Assembly (NCBI RefSeq): GCF_037893185.1
Contig: NZ_CP140772.1
Coordinates: 6,510,001 to 6,574,000 of the forward strand
DNA length: 64,000 nucleotides
Direction: 5' to 3'
Origin: Chitinophaga sp. 180180018-3
GTDB lineage: Bacteria > Bacteroidota > Bacteroidia > Chitinophagales > Chitinophagaceae
Made by a program: the position numbers and the translations under genes. Within the stretch, counting starts at the first letter, position 1; each line of letters begins with the position of its first letter. This document shows positions 29,060 through 37,541 of the stretch, in pieces. The notes beneath the pieces are model-generated. The model saw nothing but the letters and a program-made list of their open reading frames with translations. It was not told the origin of the DNA and did not search any database.

Positions 29060-32043
29060 CCGTCCGATTCTTTTTTGGTTAAATATAACTTGGGCAATGA
29101 TAATCTTTTCTCATCAATTGCAATTTCAAAAGAAGCTTTCGGATTATAGTCGAATATTGAATTATACTTCGCTGGTTTTTCCGCTGCTTCCGGTGTTGGA
29201 GCAGCGCCCTTCTTTTTCTTCTCCCTTGCTTTTTCCGAAATGCTTATTTTGCCCTCCACCATTCCCTCAATTTTTATGCCTTCAAAAACAAGGTCCAATC
29301 CGAGGTAAAGCCCTTTTTCATCGGAGCCAAAGATCCCCTGCAGCCCCAATCCCGAAGAGCCTTCCAGTCCCATTCCAAACGACACTACCACTTTGGTTTT
29401 CAGGAAGGTGGTTGTTTTAGCCAGGTTCAGTTTACATTCCACTTTCACTGAAATAAATGCCCCTCCTTTAATCAACTCTTCCTTTTTATCGGAGTGGCCG
29501 GCTTCTCTCGTGAAAACATTGCCTCCTACGGTATTATGCTTGAAGGTGGCCTCCATATCTATCTTACCGGTAATAGACACATTCAGCACCACCTTACTTT
29601 CATCGTCAGCCAACAGGTACAATAAAGCATCCACTGTTTTCAGGATGGCATAGGCAAGTGGATGACGGCGGCAAAGCAGTTCCAGGAAATCCCATTTAAC
29701 TTCGAGTCCTATCAGCGGTTTGGCCTCCAGCTTTATCAGTACTGTTTTTCCGGCTCCCCACAGCTCCGAAGATTTATCTACCGGCGGCATGGTTTCATAA
29801 TACCAGGATGCTGCCAGCCCCACTTTCGGGAATTGCAATTCATAATCCACCGGCTTACGTTGCATCTTACTGATCAGCCCCTGTATATTCTTATCAGCAC
29901 TACCCTTATTTTTATTAATGAAAGCATCCGGATCTTTTCCATCTCCTTCCACATCCGCTTTCGTAGTATATTTCCCCTCCAGTATATCCTTAGCTCCCTG
30001 GGCCAGCTCCCATACTTTCTTAATCATGCCGCAGTACTTCTGCACCAGCTCCTGAATGGGTTCTATACTCTCCTTATCGTTATTCCATTCCACTTTGATG
30101 GAAAACTGGAACTTCCGGAGCACTTCCAGTAATTCAGTAAATTTCCCTTTTGTTTTTACTTCCGCAGCCGGCGCATCTTTACTTTCCGGTAACGCCAGCA
30201 TCTGTCCTATTTCGCGGGCATTGGTTTCGTTATAGTGATCCAGTACAGGAGTTGGCTTGCTGTATTTATCTTTCACCTTATCTTCTATCTTTTCCACACT
30301 CTCCATTCTGTTCAGCACAAAGCGCTGCATCTTGCCGGTAATCCCTTTCCCTTTGTTATCGTTGGCAAACTTTTCTTTCAATTGCTTGAAATCCTCTTCC
30401 TTCATGTTGAACGCCAGCGCTGCCGTCCATTTAATATCCGGATAGATAGCAAAGTTGATGATGTGTTTCCAGCGGCATGTTTGTATAGTAACCGGGAAAT
30501 GGTCTATCTGCGCTGCCGGGATCCACAGGTAACCCAATATGCGCTTCACGTCCGGAAGCCCGCGTTCATCACTGAAGGCATATTTGTATTGCGCATCCAG
30601 TTCAAAGCCACCGTCGGAATGCGCTATTACGCCACTAAAGGAGCTGCTGGTTTCTCTCTTTATTTTATAGTTGTTGAATTTCTGTTCCGACTTACCTTTC
30701 ACCACACTCTCTTCCGGCTTTTCTCTTTTTACACCGGCCTTTTTATCCTCCAGCTTATACCCTTTGCCGACAAAGCTCGCGAGGTCTATCACATGATTTT
30801 TATGCTTGGGAGTTGCCACACATTCCGAATCATTCGTGACCACTGCTTCCACGGTCACCTTGATGTTCTGGGCTGCCGCTTCACTTCCTGCCACAACGTT
30901 ATAGGTGAGATGCTCCGGAGGCTGGAAACCAAGCACATTCTCATCGAATATCGCCTGCTTCCCGTCCTTGCTTTCCACCATGATGGCGCTGTATTTACAT
31001 GGCTGAAAACGACGCGGGTTAGTGGGAATATCTCCTACTACCACCGGCTTGTTTCCATTCATCATCAACGGGGAATCATCTGTTTTAGGGCCTTTCACGT
31101 TCAGAATGGAACTTTTAAACGTTTTGGAAAGCTTCCCTGTTTTATTGTTTACCGTAGCATAGATCTCCAGTTCCTTGCCGGCATCAGGTATCCAGAGCTC
31201 GTCGAGATATACATCCACTACGGCTTTCTGCACAAAATTCTTTGCGGGGATACCCGGGCCGCTTTCTTTTTTCTCCTGTGCCGTCCGGAATTTCACTACC
31301 ACATCAGTGATTTGCAGCGCACCCCTTGCCCGCTCATCTTCCAGTATACCCACCATATTTACCTGGCGGGTAAATGTTTTGATAGATCCTTCCGGTGTTT
31401 CTTTCCCTTTCGGAATATCAGCTTGCTTGTTTTCCCGCTCCCACACCGGCAATTCATTATCTTTCAGCACCATGTTATGGTTCATCAGGTGGATGTAAAT
31501 ATCTTCTCCGTATAATGCACGTGTGTAAATATGCAGCTGCACGCTTTCTCCGAAGCGTTTGGTGCCTTTGGTAATAATCTTCCCATCGGAATTGGGAGTA
31601 TACTCCCTCCATTCTACGGAAAGGATCTCCGGCTTGCCTTTGGCTACCACAAAATATCCATTGGCCGCAGAGTTAGTGGGCTCATTTCCTGCCAGCACAG
31701 GCTCCAGCCAGGCCAGGCCTCCTCCTTCCGCTACCTTGGGGAAATTAGGATATACCAAAGGCCCTTTCAGGGTTTCGTTTACATCTGTTTTCCTGAATGT
31801 CAGCGTGCGCAGCATAGCCCAAACCCAGTTATAGGGGGCATTGTCAACAGCCGGGGCCGGGGCTTTCATGGGTATCGTTACTTTCTTCTCCTGCGTTGCC
31901 GGTTTTTTCTCTACCAGCGTAGCTACCTTCTTCATCTCCGCGGTAACCCATCCGGCCTCTTTCAGCGTTACCAGCGATCCTTTGGTGTCAACAGTTCCCT
32001 TTGAAGCAGGGACAAATATTTCCAGTTTTCTGTTCTCAGACAT
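29056..32043 (-). CDS. Large unknown protein following DUF4280 PAAR-like protein, candidate secreted effector
   Basis: This 995-residue protein has no signal peptide or clear membrane helix. The N-terminal 110 residues are basic and Pro/Lys-rich, then beta-rich repeats (ILSVEWREYTPNSDGK, VQLHIYTRALYGEDIYIHLM) suggest Ig-like modules to about residue 400. A charged helical centre (about 520-720) follows, and a C-terminal part with alternating hydrophobic strands (SGLGLQGIF, GLYLGLDLVFEG, IKIEGMVEGKIS) and a KKKKG segment. It begins 12 bp after the PAAR-like gene and overlaps the lipoprotein gene by 4 bp. I know no family for it. Position suggests a cargo loaded on the VgrG/PAAR tip, with the C-terminal strands as possible membrane-active part; this is inference. 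Confidence 0.6.
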   Translation of the reverse strand: MSENRKLEIFVPASKGTVDTKGSLVTLKEAGWVTAEMKKVATLVEKKPATQEKKVTIPMKAPAPAVDNAPYNWVWAMLRTLTFRKTDVNETLKGPLVYPNFPKVAEGGGLAWLEPVLAGNEPTNSAANGYFVVAKGKPEILSVEWREYTPNSDGKIITKGTKRFGESVQLHIYTRALYGEDIYIHLMNHNMVLKDNELPVWERENKQADIPKGKETPEGSIKTFTRQVNMVGILEDERARGALQITDVVVKFRTAQEKKESGPGIPAKNFVQKAVVDVYLDELWIPDAGKELEIYATVNNKTGKLSKTFKSSILNVKGPKTDDSPLMMNGNKPVVVGDIPTNPRRFQPCKYSAIMVESKDGKQAIFDENVLGFQPPEHLTYNVVAGSEAAAQNIKVTVEAVVTNDSECVATPKHKNHVIDLASFVGKGYKLEDKKAGVKREKPEESVVKGKSEQKFNNYKIKRETSSSFSGVIAHSDGGFELDAQYKYAFSDERGLPDVKRILGYLWIPAAQIDHFPVTIQTCRWKHIINFAIYPDIKWTAALAFNMKEEDFKQLKEKFANDNKGKGITGKMQRFVLNRMESVEKIEDKVKDKYSKPTPVLDHYNETNAREIGQMLALPESKDAPAAEVKTKGKFTELLEVLRKFQFSIKVEWNNDKESIEPIQELVQKYCGMIKKVWELAQGAKDILEGKYTTKADVEGDGKDPDAFINKNKGSADKNIQGLISKMQRKPVDYELQFPKVGLAASWYYETMPPVDKSSELWGAGKTVLIKLEAKPLIGLEVKWDFLELLCRRHPLAYAILKTVDALLYLLADDESKVVLNVSITGKIDMEATFKHNTVGGNVFTREAGHSDKKEELIKGGAFISVKVECKLNLAKTTTFLKTKVVVSFGMGLEGSSGLGLQGIFGSDEKGLYLGLDLVFEGIKIEGMVEGKISISEKAREKKKKGAAPTPEAAEKPAKYNSIFDYNPKASFEIAIDEKRLSLPKLYLTKKESDG

Positions 32044-32055
32044 GGCGAATATTTT

Positions 32056-32538
32056 TTAAGACGGCTGCCCTTCCAGCAACTCAATCATATACAGATCTTC
32101 TTCCACTTTCTTCACATCCATCATCGGGTTAAGATGCGATTGTACCTCCTTATCGGCCTTTTCTGCATCCTTTTTTGTCATATCAGCAGTTTGCCCGTGG
32201 AAGGTAATGCGGATACAGTCCGTACTACCGGTAGGACAGGTAGCTTTACTGTCTTCCAATAAAATATGTGCTCCTCCGGGAAGCTCCACCTTATCGTAAG
32301 AACCGCTCCAAGCCGTCACCGACGGGGTACATGGATTGTTGTTTTTCTTGGAGCAACTGCCGAACGAATTATTCTCGAACGGTTGCCCTATATCTTTTGT
32401 AGTAGCCAGTGGTTTCTCGGCTCCATCCTTATCATTGATATAATGGACCTGCTGACTCTTTACTTTCAGTTTATCGGGGGTAGTACCAAACTGGCACATA
32501 CAAACAGCACCCTGACATACCAGATGTTTCTCACTCAT
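32056..32538 (-). CDS. DUF4280 PAAR-like protein (spike tip)
   Basis: This 160-residue protein follows the DUF4280 pattern: VCQGAVCMCQFGTTPDKLKV at the start, then PLATTKDIGQPFENNSFGSC, a NPCTP segment, and LPGGAHILLEDSKATCP followed by IRITFHGQ. It contains many conserved Cys typical of the family. DUF4280 proteins are related to PAAR proteins that cap the VgrG spike of type VI systems. Its start overlaps the previous gene by 8 bp and a large unknown protein follows, so it likely couples cargo to the VgrG encoded five genes upstream in the same operon. Confidence 0.85.
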   Translation of the reverse strand: MSEKHLVCQGAVCMCQFGTTPDKLKVKSQQVHYINDKDGAEKPLATTKDIGQPFENNSFGSCSKKNNNPCTPSVTAWSGSYDKVELPGGAHILLEDSKATCPTGSTDCIRITFHGQTADMTKKDAEKADKEVQSHLNPMMDVKKVEEDLYMIELLEGQPS

Positions 32539-33499
32539 AGCTGTTGTTTTTATTGCGTTGAAATAGGGATGAAAAGAATCCTTTCTTTTTCTCTTTTTCT
32601 GTTGCAGTTTCCTGTCCCACTACTATGGCCGGCGTTGTTGACACCGGTGCCTGATCTTTTTCCCGCAAATGATATAGGGCGATATCAACGCGCCTGGTCT
32701 GCTCCTCCTCCAACGGTAGTATGCAGAAGCCTGTAATGGCATTCAGCGACCAATCACTGTGATATAGCTTATACGTCAGTTCTGCCGTCGCTTTCAATGG
32801 TGTATGTATGCCGTACAGTTGCTGCGATAAAGGGATTTCCTTTTCTCCCAGCAAATCTTCCAGGCTGCGCGGATCTGTACACTGCGCTTTCTGTTGCAAT
32901 ACAAGGCAACCACTGTCCGTATGATGTTGTACCGGCTTCTGTGTTACGGCAAATTGCACGGGTACAGTATAGGGTACTATCGGCAGGGCAGTTGTAAACT
33001 GCCGTTCCATGATATCACCACCTGGTTGATAGATATCAGCGAAACAAAGAGCCATAAACCAATCCCGGCAAAGCGACTGATATATATGTGCTTCGCTGGC
33101 CACTGCCAGATCCATATAGGCCAGCATATCAGCTGTTATGCTGCCGGTATAATATTGCTGCAATCCGGGCCTGGCAGCCTCCCAGGCCGCTGCAATCCGG
33201 GCCTGATTAGCAACACCCTTAAACAGGCCAGCCTCATTTACGGTAACCTGTAATGGGTACAGAACTTTACCACAGGCATCCGACAACCGGTCTATCAGCT
33301 GATCAGGTGCATGATCATTGATGTACACCTGGCCTTTATTGATCTCCAGCAGAAAAAGCTGTCCGGGTAATTTCCCCAGGCATTTTACGCTGATCTCGTA
33401 ACTGATGGTTTGTTGTGCACCATTGTTCCCGAATGTATAGGTTGCGCCAAAAGTCCGGTTAAACTGTAAGGGATTAAAACGAAATGCCGACTGACTCAT
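32531..33499 (-). CDS. Hypothetical protein of the VgrG cargo operon, possible adaptor
   Basis: This 322-residue soluble protein has no signal peptide. It starts FRFNPLQFNRTFGATYTFG and contains EISVKCLGKLPGQLFLLEIN and an aromatic middle (DWFMALCFADIYQPGGD), ending in a Lys-rich helix. I do not recognise a family. It lies between the secreted small protein and the PAAR-like gene (overlapping the latter by 8 bp), where chaperone/adaptor genes for spike cargo are often found. The adaptor role is inferred from position only. Confidence 0.55.
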   Translation of the reverse strand: MSQSAFRFNPLQFNRTFGATYTFGNNGAQQTISYEISVKCLGKLPGQLFLLEINKGQVYINDHAPDQLIDRLSDACGKVLYPLQVTVNEAGLFKGVANQARIAAAWEAARPGLQQYYTGSITADMLAYMDLAVASEAHIYQSLCRDWFMALCFADIYQPGGDIMERQFTTALPIVPYTVPVQFAVTQKPVQHHTDSGCLVLQQKAQCTDPRSLEDLLGEKEIPLSQQLYGIHTPLKATAELTYKLYHSDWSLNAITGFCILPLEEEQTRRVDIALYHLREKDQAPVSTTPAIVVGQETATEKEKKKGFFSSLFQRNKNNSYE

Positions 33500-33505
33500 A
33501 CCCTG

Positions 33506-33985
33506 CTATTTCTTTATTTTACGATCGTTTTGCAATAGCCGGTTAACCAGCGCATATACGTTGTCTATATATTGCCGGATAGGCTCGGGTATGCGGTCAG
33601 TATCTGAATCAATGGTATATATCATTTCCTGGCTTTTGTCTTTAAAACTGATTTCTATGCGGATGGACGGCTGGTCGTGACAATTCAGACATCCCCAGCT
33701 ATGGGTGGTAGCGCCCGCAGTAAGCAACAACGCCGGAACAGAGTCGATTACAAAACGACTTTCCTTCCATTGTGCAGCGGTCATATTCACTACAGCGGTA
33801 TCGGGCTTACGGCTGCTTTCTTTATCGAGCCAGTAACGCTGTAATCCCAGCGGCGTAATACGGTACATCACCCGTAACAGCATTCCCTGCATCCCGAACC
33901 TCACCTGTGCCACTTCTTTTGTCTGCGCACTGATATTCCATGCAGCCGCCAGCAGAAAAAGACAAATAAAAATGCCTCTTCGCAT
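33506..33985 (-). CDS. Secreted small protein with a CXXCH motif, candidate immunity protein
   Basis: This 159-residue protein has a clear Sec signal (IFICLFLLAAAWNISAQ). The mature part is mixed alpha/beta and contains SWGCLNCHDQP at about residues 95-105, i.e. CXXCH, the covalent heme c site in cytochromes, although the rest does not look like a cytochrome. It starts 1 bp after the zincin gene ends, the usual place for an immunity protein, and a periplasmic location would suit a toxin delivered there. Its function is not known from sequence. Confidence 0.55.
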   Translation of the reverse strand: MRRGIFICLFLLAAAWNISAQTKEVAQVRFGMQGMLLRVMYRITPLGLQRYWLDKESSRKPDTAVVNMTAAQWKESRFVIDSVPALLLTAGATTHSWGCLNCHDQPSIRIEISFKDKSQEMIYTIDSDTDRIPEPIRQYIDNVYALVNRLLQNDRKIKK

Positions 33986-33986
33986 G

Positions 33987-35471
33987 CTAATAGTTTAAGA
34001 TTAAGCTTCTGTCTTTCCTCATGACATCCCACTGGAATTTGAAGAAAGCATACATATGTTCCTTAAATGGATTATCGCTGCCTCCCTCTTGCCAGGTATA
34101 ATCCATGATATTATCGGTATAACCCTTATAAAGGGTATATGGAGGAGGTGTTAGCCCTTCCAGCGGAGCCCCGGTACTGAAGGTATGTTGCAGGCCTAAT
34201 GAGTGCCCGGCTTCATGTATCAATGTCCGGCGGCTACTCAGGCCACTGAGGAATATCATGTAGGAATTTCCCCATTGGAATTCGTTCACGATATCTCCTG
34301 CATGGGTAGAGGTTAATCCTGCCAGCGCAGATGCTTCCAGATCTGTAAGGAACATATAGGTGCGTTTGTTGGCGTCTCCATCGATACTGCCACCCACCGG
34401 TTTATGTTTTCCGTATTTTTCGTAAAGCCTGATGATAGACTGCAGCAGCTGATCCTGGTATTTCTCTGCTACGCTGGCCATCAGTGTCCGGTCCCAGAAA
34501 TAAGTTACCTCCGGATCCTTTTCCGGCAGGTCATACACATTAAAGTCCGTATCTGTTTTTACTTCCGCGCGGATAAGTGCCTGATTAAAAGATGCGTGCT
34601 TAAACTGGTATTCGGCATCTTTCACTAACTGTTTTTTAATATTGCCGGAAGTCTCCTTTTTCGTATTCACTCTCACCAGTACGATCTCCAGTTTCGGGAT
34701 CACGTGGTTGTTATATACCATCAATTTGCCCACTTCTTCCTTTTTATCCCCCAGTTTGGCGAATATTTTAATTTCTTCGTGCTGTTTCAACGGTGCACCG
34801 TTATTCACGATGTTCACTGCACCTTTCAGGGTATAGTAGCCAATCTTTTGCCCGTCGAAATATTTCTTCTTTTTGCCTGCTCCTATCAGGGCGCCTATAT
34901 TGATCTGCGCAGGGGAAACTTTCAGATGCGGATTTTTAGATTCCAGGATGATCTGGGTACCATCACTGATTACTTCTTCTATCTCCTCCAGTTCCAGATC
35001 GAGCTGCACCCCGTTTTTGTTCATATCCGAACCATACTTAAACTGCTGGGCAGTGGTATGGGGAAAAAGAGACAGCCAGGCGGGGTAATAATCCTTGCCA
35101 TATGGCTTGATGGGGTTCTTTACGTCTTTCAGGTATTCTTTTTTGGTGGCTTCCACATCGTTGCTGAGCGGCTTCATGGCACCACTGTTGCCTTGCATCA
35201 CGAGGTATATAGAATGTATGTATTCGTCTCTGAGCCAATCGAACCCGTACTCTCCCTTATATGAAGCCGGGCGCCGGAAGTGGATCATGAACTTTTTCAG
35301 TTCCTTTTGTTTTTTCTCGGGGGCCTGATACTTATCATAGACCACTTTATCGGTACTACGCAGTTTCACCTGGTTGGCCGCATTCAGGCTGATATCTCCA
35401 TTGGTGGCATAGGTGGTGGAATGTTCGGAGCTTTCCACAATATTCTTTGCCCTTGAAATCATGTTTCCCAT
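33987..35471 (-). CDS. Zincin metallopeptidase, candidate type VI-type effector
   Basis: This 494-residue protein has a metzincin-type site near residue 415: TLIHEAGHSLGLQH (HExxHxxGxxH, three zinc His and catalytic Glu) and a Met-turn NIMDYT about 45 residues later. The N-terminus (SLNAANQVKLRSTDKVVYD, about 25-45) resembles the repeats at the C-terminal end of the neighbouring VgrG, which could dock it on the spike. The middle is beta-rich (NPHLKVSPAQINIGALIG). There is no signal peptide, consistent with delivery by the spike. It lies 22 bp after vgrG and 1 bp before a signal-peptide protein. Protease call is strong; effector role is inference. Confidence 0.8.
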   Translation of the reverse strand: MGNMISRAKNIVESSEHSTTYATNGDISLNAANQVKLRSTDKVVYDKYQAPEKKQKELKKFMIHFRRPASYKGEYGFDWLRDEYIHSIYLVMQGNSGAMKPLSNDVEATKKEYLKDVKNPIKPYGKDYYPAWLSLFPHTTAQQFKYGSDMNKNGVQLDLELEEIEEVISDGTQIILESKNPHLKVSPAQINIGALIGAGKKKKYFDGQKIGYYTLKGAVNIVNNGAPLKQHEEIKIFAKLGDKKEEVGKLMVYNNHVIPKLEIVLVRVNTKKETSGNIKKQLVKDAEYQFKHASFNQALIRAEVKTDTDFNVYDLPEKDPEVTYFWDRTLMASVAEKYQDQLLQSIIRLYEKYGKHKPVGGSIDGDANKRTYMFLTDLEASALAGLTSTHAGDIVNEFQWGNSYMIFLSGLSSRRTLIHEAGHSLGLQHTFSTGAPLEGLTPPPYTLYKGYTDNIMDYTWQEGGSDNPFKEHMYAFFKFQWDVMRKDRSLILNY

Positions 35472-35493
35472 CTCTTCCGCGAATTAACAGGTA

Positions 35494-37272
35494 TTAAAAC
35501 AGTTTTGCCTTATCGCCGCTTTTATTCACGATCTGTTTGGCGCTATGCATTTCTATATTTTCTTTCGTGCTGTTCATGCTCACTTTCTCGGCTGTTTTCT
35601 CAATGGTTTTAGCCGTGCGTTGCAGCGTATCATCTGCTACTTCCCGGATATTAGCCGCCATGAGGCTGAAGTCTTTCACAGCTGCCTGTGTAAGGTTCTT
35701 TCCTGCATTTACCTGTATATTCTCCGCAGCGGTGAAACTGATATTCCTGGCATTGATGGTTACATTTTCCGGAGCGGATATGTTGATATTTTTGCCATTG
35801 GTATCCAGGGTAACGATATTCCCTGATTTATCGGTGATGGTGATGCTTTCCGCGCCATCCGTATCATCAAGACGTATAATGTGGCCACTGCGCGTTTTGA
35901 TAACTTTATGATTATTCTGTGCGTCGCCGAAACTGGTTTTAGCACTGCCGTTATATACGGTTCCCATCACCAGCGGGGCTTCGGCATTACCTCCCTCGAA
36001 GTCTACCCATACTTCCTCTCCATTTTCAGGAATGAAATAAAAGCCCTTTTCAGGACCGCCATGTGGCGATACAATCCTCACCCAGGGTGTAGTGCCTTGT
36101 TCCTGCCACTGAAACCTCACACGTACGCGCCCTAATCCTTCGGGATCGTTATTATCCGTCACCACGGCACTCTGCGGTTCGCAAACCGGTATCCGGTGCA
36201 GGTCTACTTCCGGCATCGCTGCAGCAGCGGGTATTGCTTCAAACGTATTCCTGTATAATCCGTTCTCGGTACAATGATGCACCAGGCTGGTCACCACAAA
36301 TTCTCCGTGATGTTCGCTGGACAATACAGACTCGTTCACAGTAATAATGTCCCCGATGCGTAATCCTGTCTGCTGACTGGCACCTTTCAGCAATGCCATC
36401 CGGGCCAGACGGCCTTTCTTTTGCACCGTTGTATACTTATCCAGTTGCGCTTTAGCTGCGTTATCCATCCATTGATTGATCCTGTTGGCGGAAGTTTTCT
36501 TGTACAGCTTTTCGCTCACTTCCTTCAAATGGTTCGTATATACGTCGAGGTTACCGGCGGCTACTGCAGCAGTTTCGTGGTTCACCGTCTGGTATTGGCG
36601 GTAGTCGAATCCGTACAAACGGCTGTTATTTGATTTAACCGTAAGATCAATATGGAAATCCACCAGATCTACCTGGTGAGTGAGCGATATTTTCTGGGGC
36701 CGGTAATTTCCGAACACCACTTTTTCCCCATCAAAGAAAAACCATTCCCCGAAACGGGCCGCCAGGCGGGATATAAACTGATAGGTAGTTTCCTTGTACT
36801 GTACAATATATTTCAGGGATTCGGTATACGAAGGATCCACAGCGGGCGACTTCCCATATGGCCCGCATCCTTTCAGCGCTTCGCTGATGATAGCCGACAG
36901 GTTTTTATCTTCAAATGTGGCAATATTCTCGTCATCTTCCAGTAATATCGTCACACTGTGACCTTTGATCACACAAAACCCGTGGGTGCCATCACTTTCT
37001 TTGCCCACACTGATACCGTCCACAATTCCGTTAAAGATAAGTGGCTTGTATACCGCATGTGTTTCCACCGGATTAACAGAGATGGAAATTTCTTTCCCCA
37101 GGAATTCCTTTCCTGCATTGAACAGACCCTTTCCCAGCCGGGTCAGCCAGTCATAACCAATCATGATCTCAAACTCATGATGCCCGCTGATGGTCTGGTT
37201 TAAGGTGAGAGAATGGAAAGAGGTGAACTGATGCTCACCAATTGAAAATGAGGTGTGCGTATACAATGACAT
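35494..37272 (-). CDS. VgrG / TssI-like spike protein
   Basis: This 592-residue protein has the VgrG gp27-like region (residues 1-360, with YIVQYKETTYQFISRLAARF and FFDGEKVVFGNY), then the gp5 OB fold (AVVTDNNDPEGLGRVRVRFQ, WVRIVSPHGG and GEEVWVDFEGGN) and a repeated beta-helix tail (GNIVTLDTNGKNINISAPEN, VTINARNISFTAAENIQVN). The size fits Bacteroidota VgrG proteins. It is the first gene of a tightly packed seven-gene operon carrying a metallopeptidase, PAAR-like tip and unknown genes. No baseplate, sheath or ClpV genes are present in the window, so it is an orphan spike/cargo locus using machinery encoded elsewhere. Confidence 0.9.
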   Translation of the reverse strand: MSLYTHTSFSIGEHQFTSFHSLTLNQTISGHHEFEIMIGYDWLTRLGKGLFNAGKEFLGKEISISVNPVETHAVYKPLIFNGIVDGISVGKESDGTHGFCVIKGHSVTILLEDDENIATFEDKNLSAIISEALKGCGPYGKSPAVDPSYTESLKYIVQYKETTYQFISRLAARFGEWFFFDGEKVVFGNYRPQKISLTHQVDLVDFHIDLTVKSNNSRLYGFDYRQYQTVNHETAAVAAGNLDVYTNHLKEVSEKLYKKTSANRINQWMDNAAKAQLDKYTTVQKKGRLARMALLKGASQQTGLRIGDIITVNESVLSSEHHGEFVVTSLVHHCTENGLYRNTFEAIPAAAAMPEVDLHRIPVCEPQSAVVTDNNDPEGLGRVRVRFQWQEQGTTPWVRIVSPHGGPEKGFYFIPENGEEVWVDFEGGNAEAPLVMGTVYNGSAKTSFGDAQNNHKVIKTRSGHIIRLDDTDGAESITITDKSGNIVTLDTNGKNINISAPENVTINARNISFTAAENIQVNAGKNLTQAAVKDFSLMAANIREVADDTLQRTAKTIEKTAEKVSMNSTKENIEMHSAKQIVNKSGDKAKLF

Positions 37273-37479
37273 TTCGCAACTTTTACTGGTTCTAAATATG
37301 GTTAAATACCTTCCATTCTGGCAGTTATTCTGCTGAAATATCGGGTAACAACACTAAATAATATAAATATCTGTCTGTTGTGCAAAAACGGGTTTAACAA
37401 GCAACAGGGATAGATATGGCACTACAATGAATTTGAACGCTAATATACAACAAGTGTCTCAATTCCAGGATGATGTAAT

Positions 37480-37512
37480 CAAAAATAATCGAAGCTGATA
37501 ATTTGAACCAAA
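37480..37512 (-). promoter_or_regulatory. Candidate promoter of the vgrG operon
   Basis: On the minus strand, TATTTTTG at 37480-37487 fits the Bacteroidota -7 element TAnnTTTG, and TTTG at 37509-37512 lies 21 bp upstream as -33. It would leave a leader of about 200 nt before vgrG. Confidence 0.45.
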
Positions 37513-37541
37513 AGAGCTCTGCCGTATCAACTCTTTCTGCC

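Noticed and set aside
30235..31515. Plus-strand open frame of 426 codons
   Set aside because: It lies fully opposite the 995-residue gene, is His/Phe/Arg-rich in a way typical of antisense translation, and has no motif; the minus frame has overlaps with its operon neighbours that support it.
28103..37272. Complete type VI secretion system
   Set aside because: Only VgrG and a PAAR-like tip are present; no sheath, baseplate, membrane complex or ClpV genes were found in the window.
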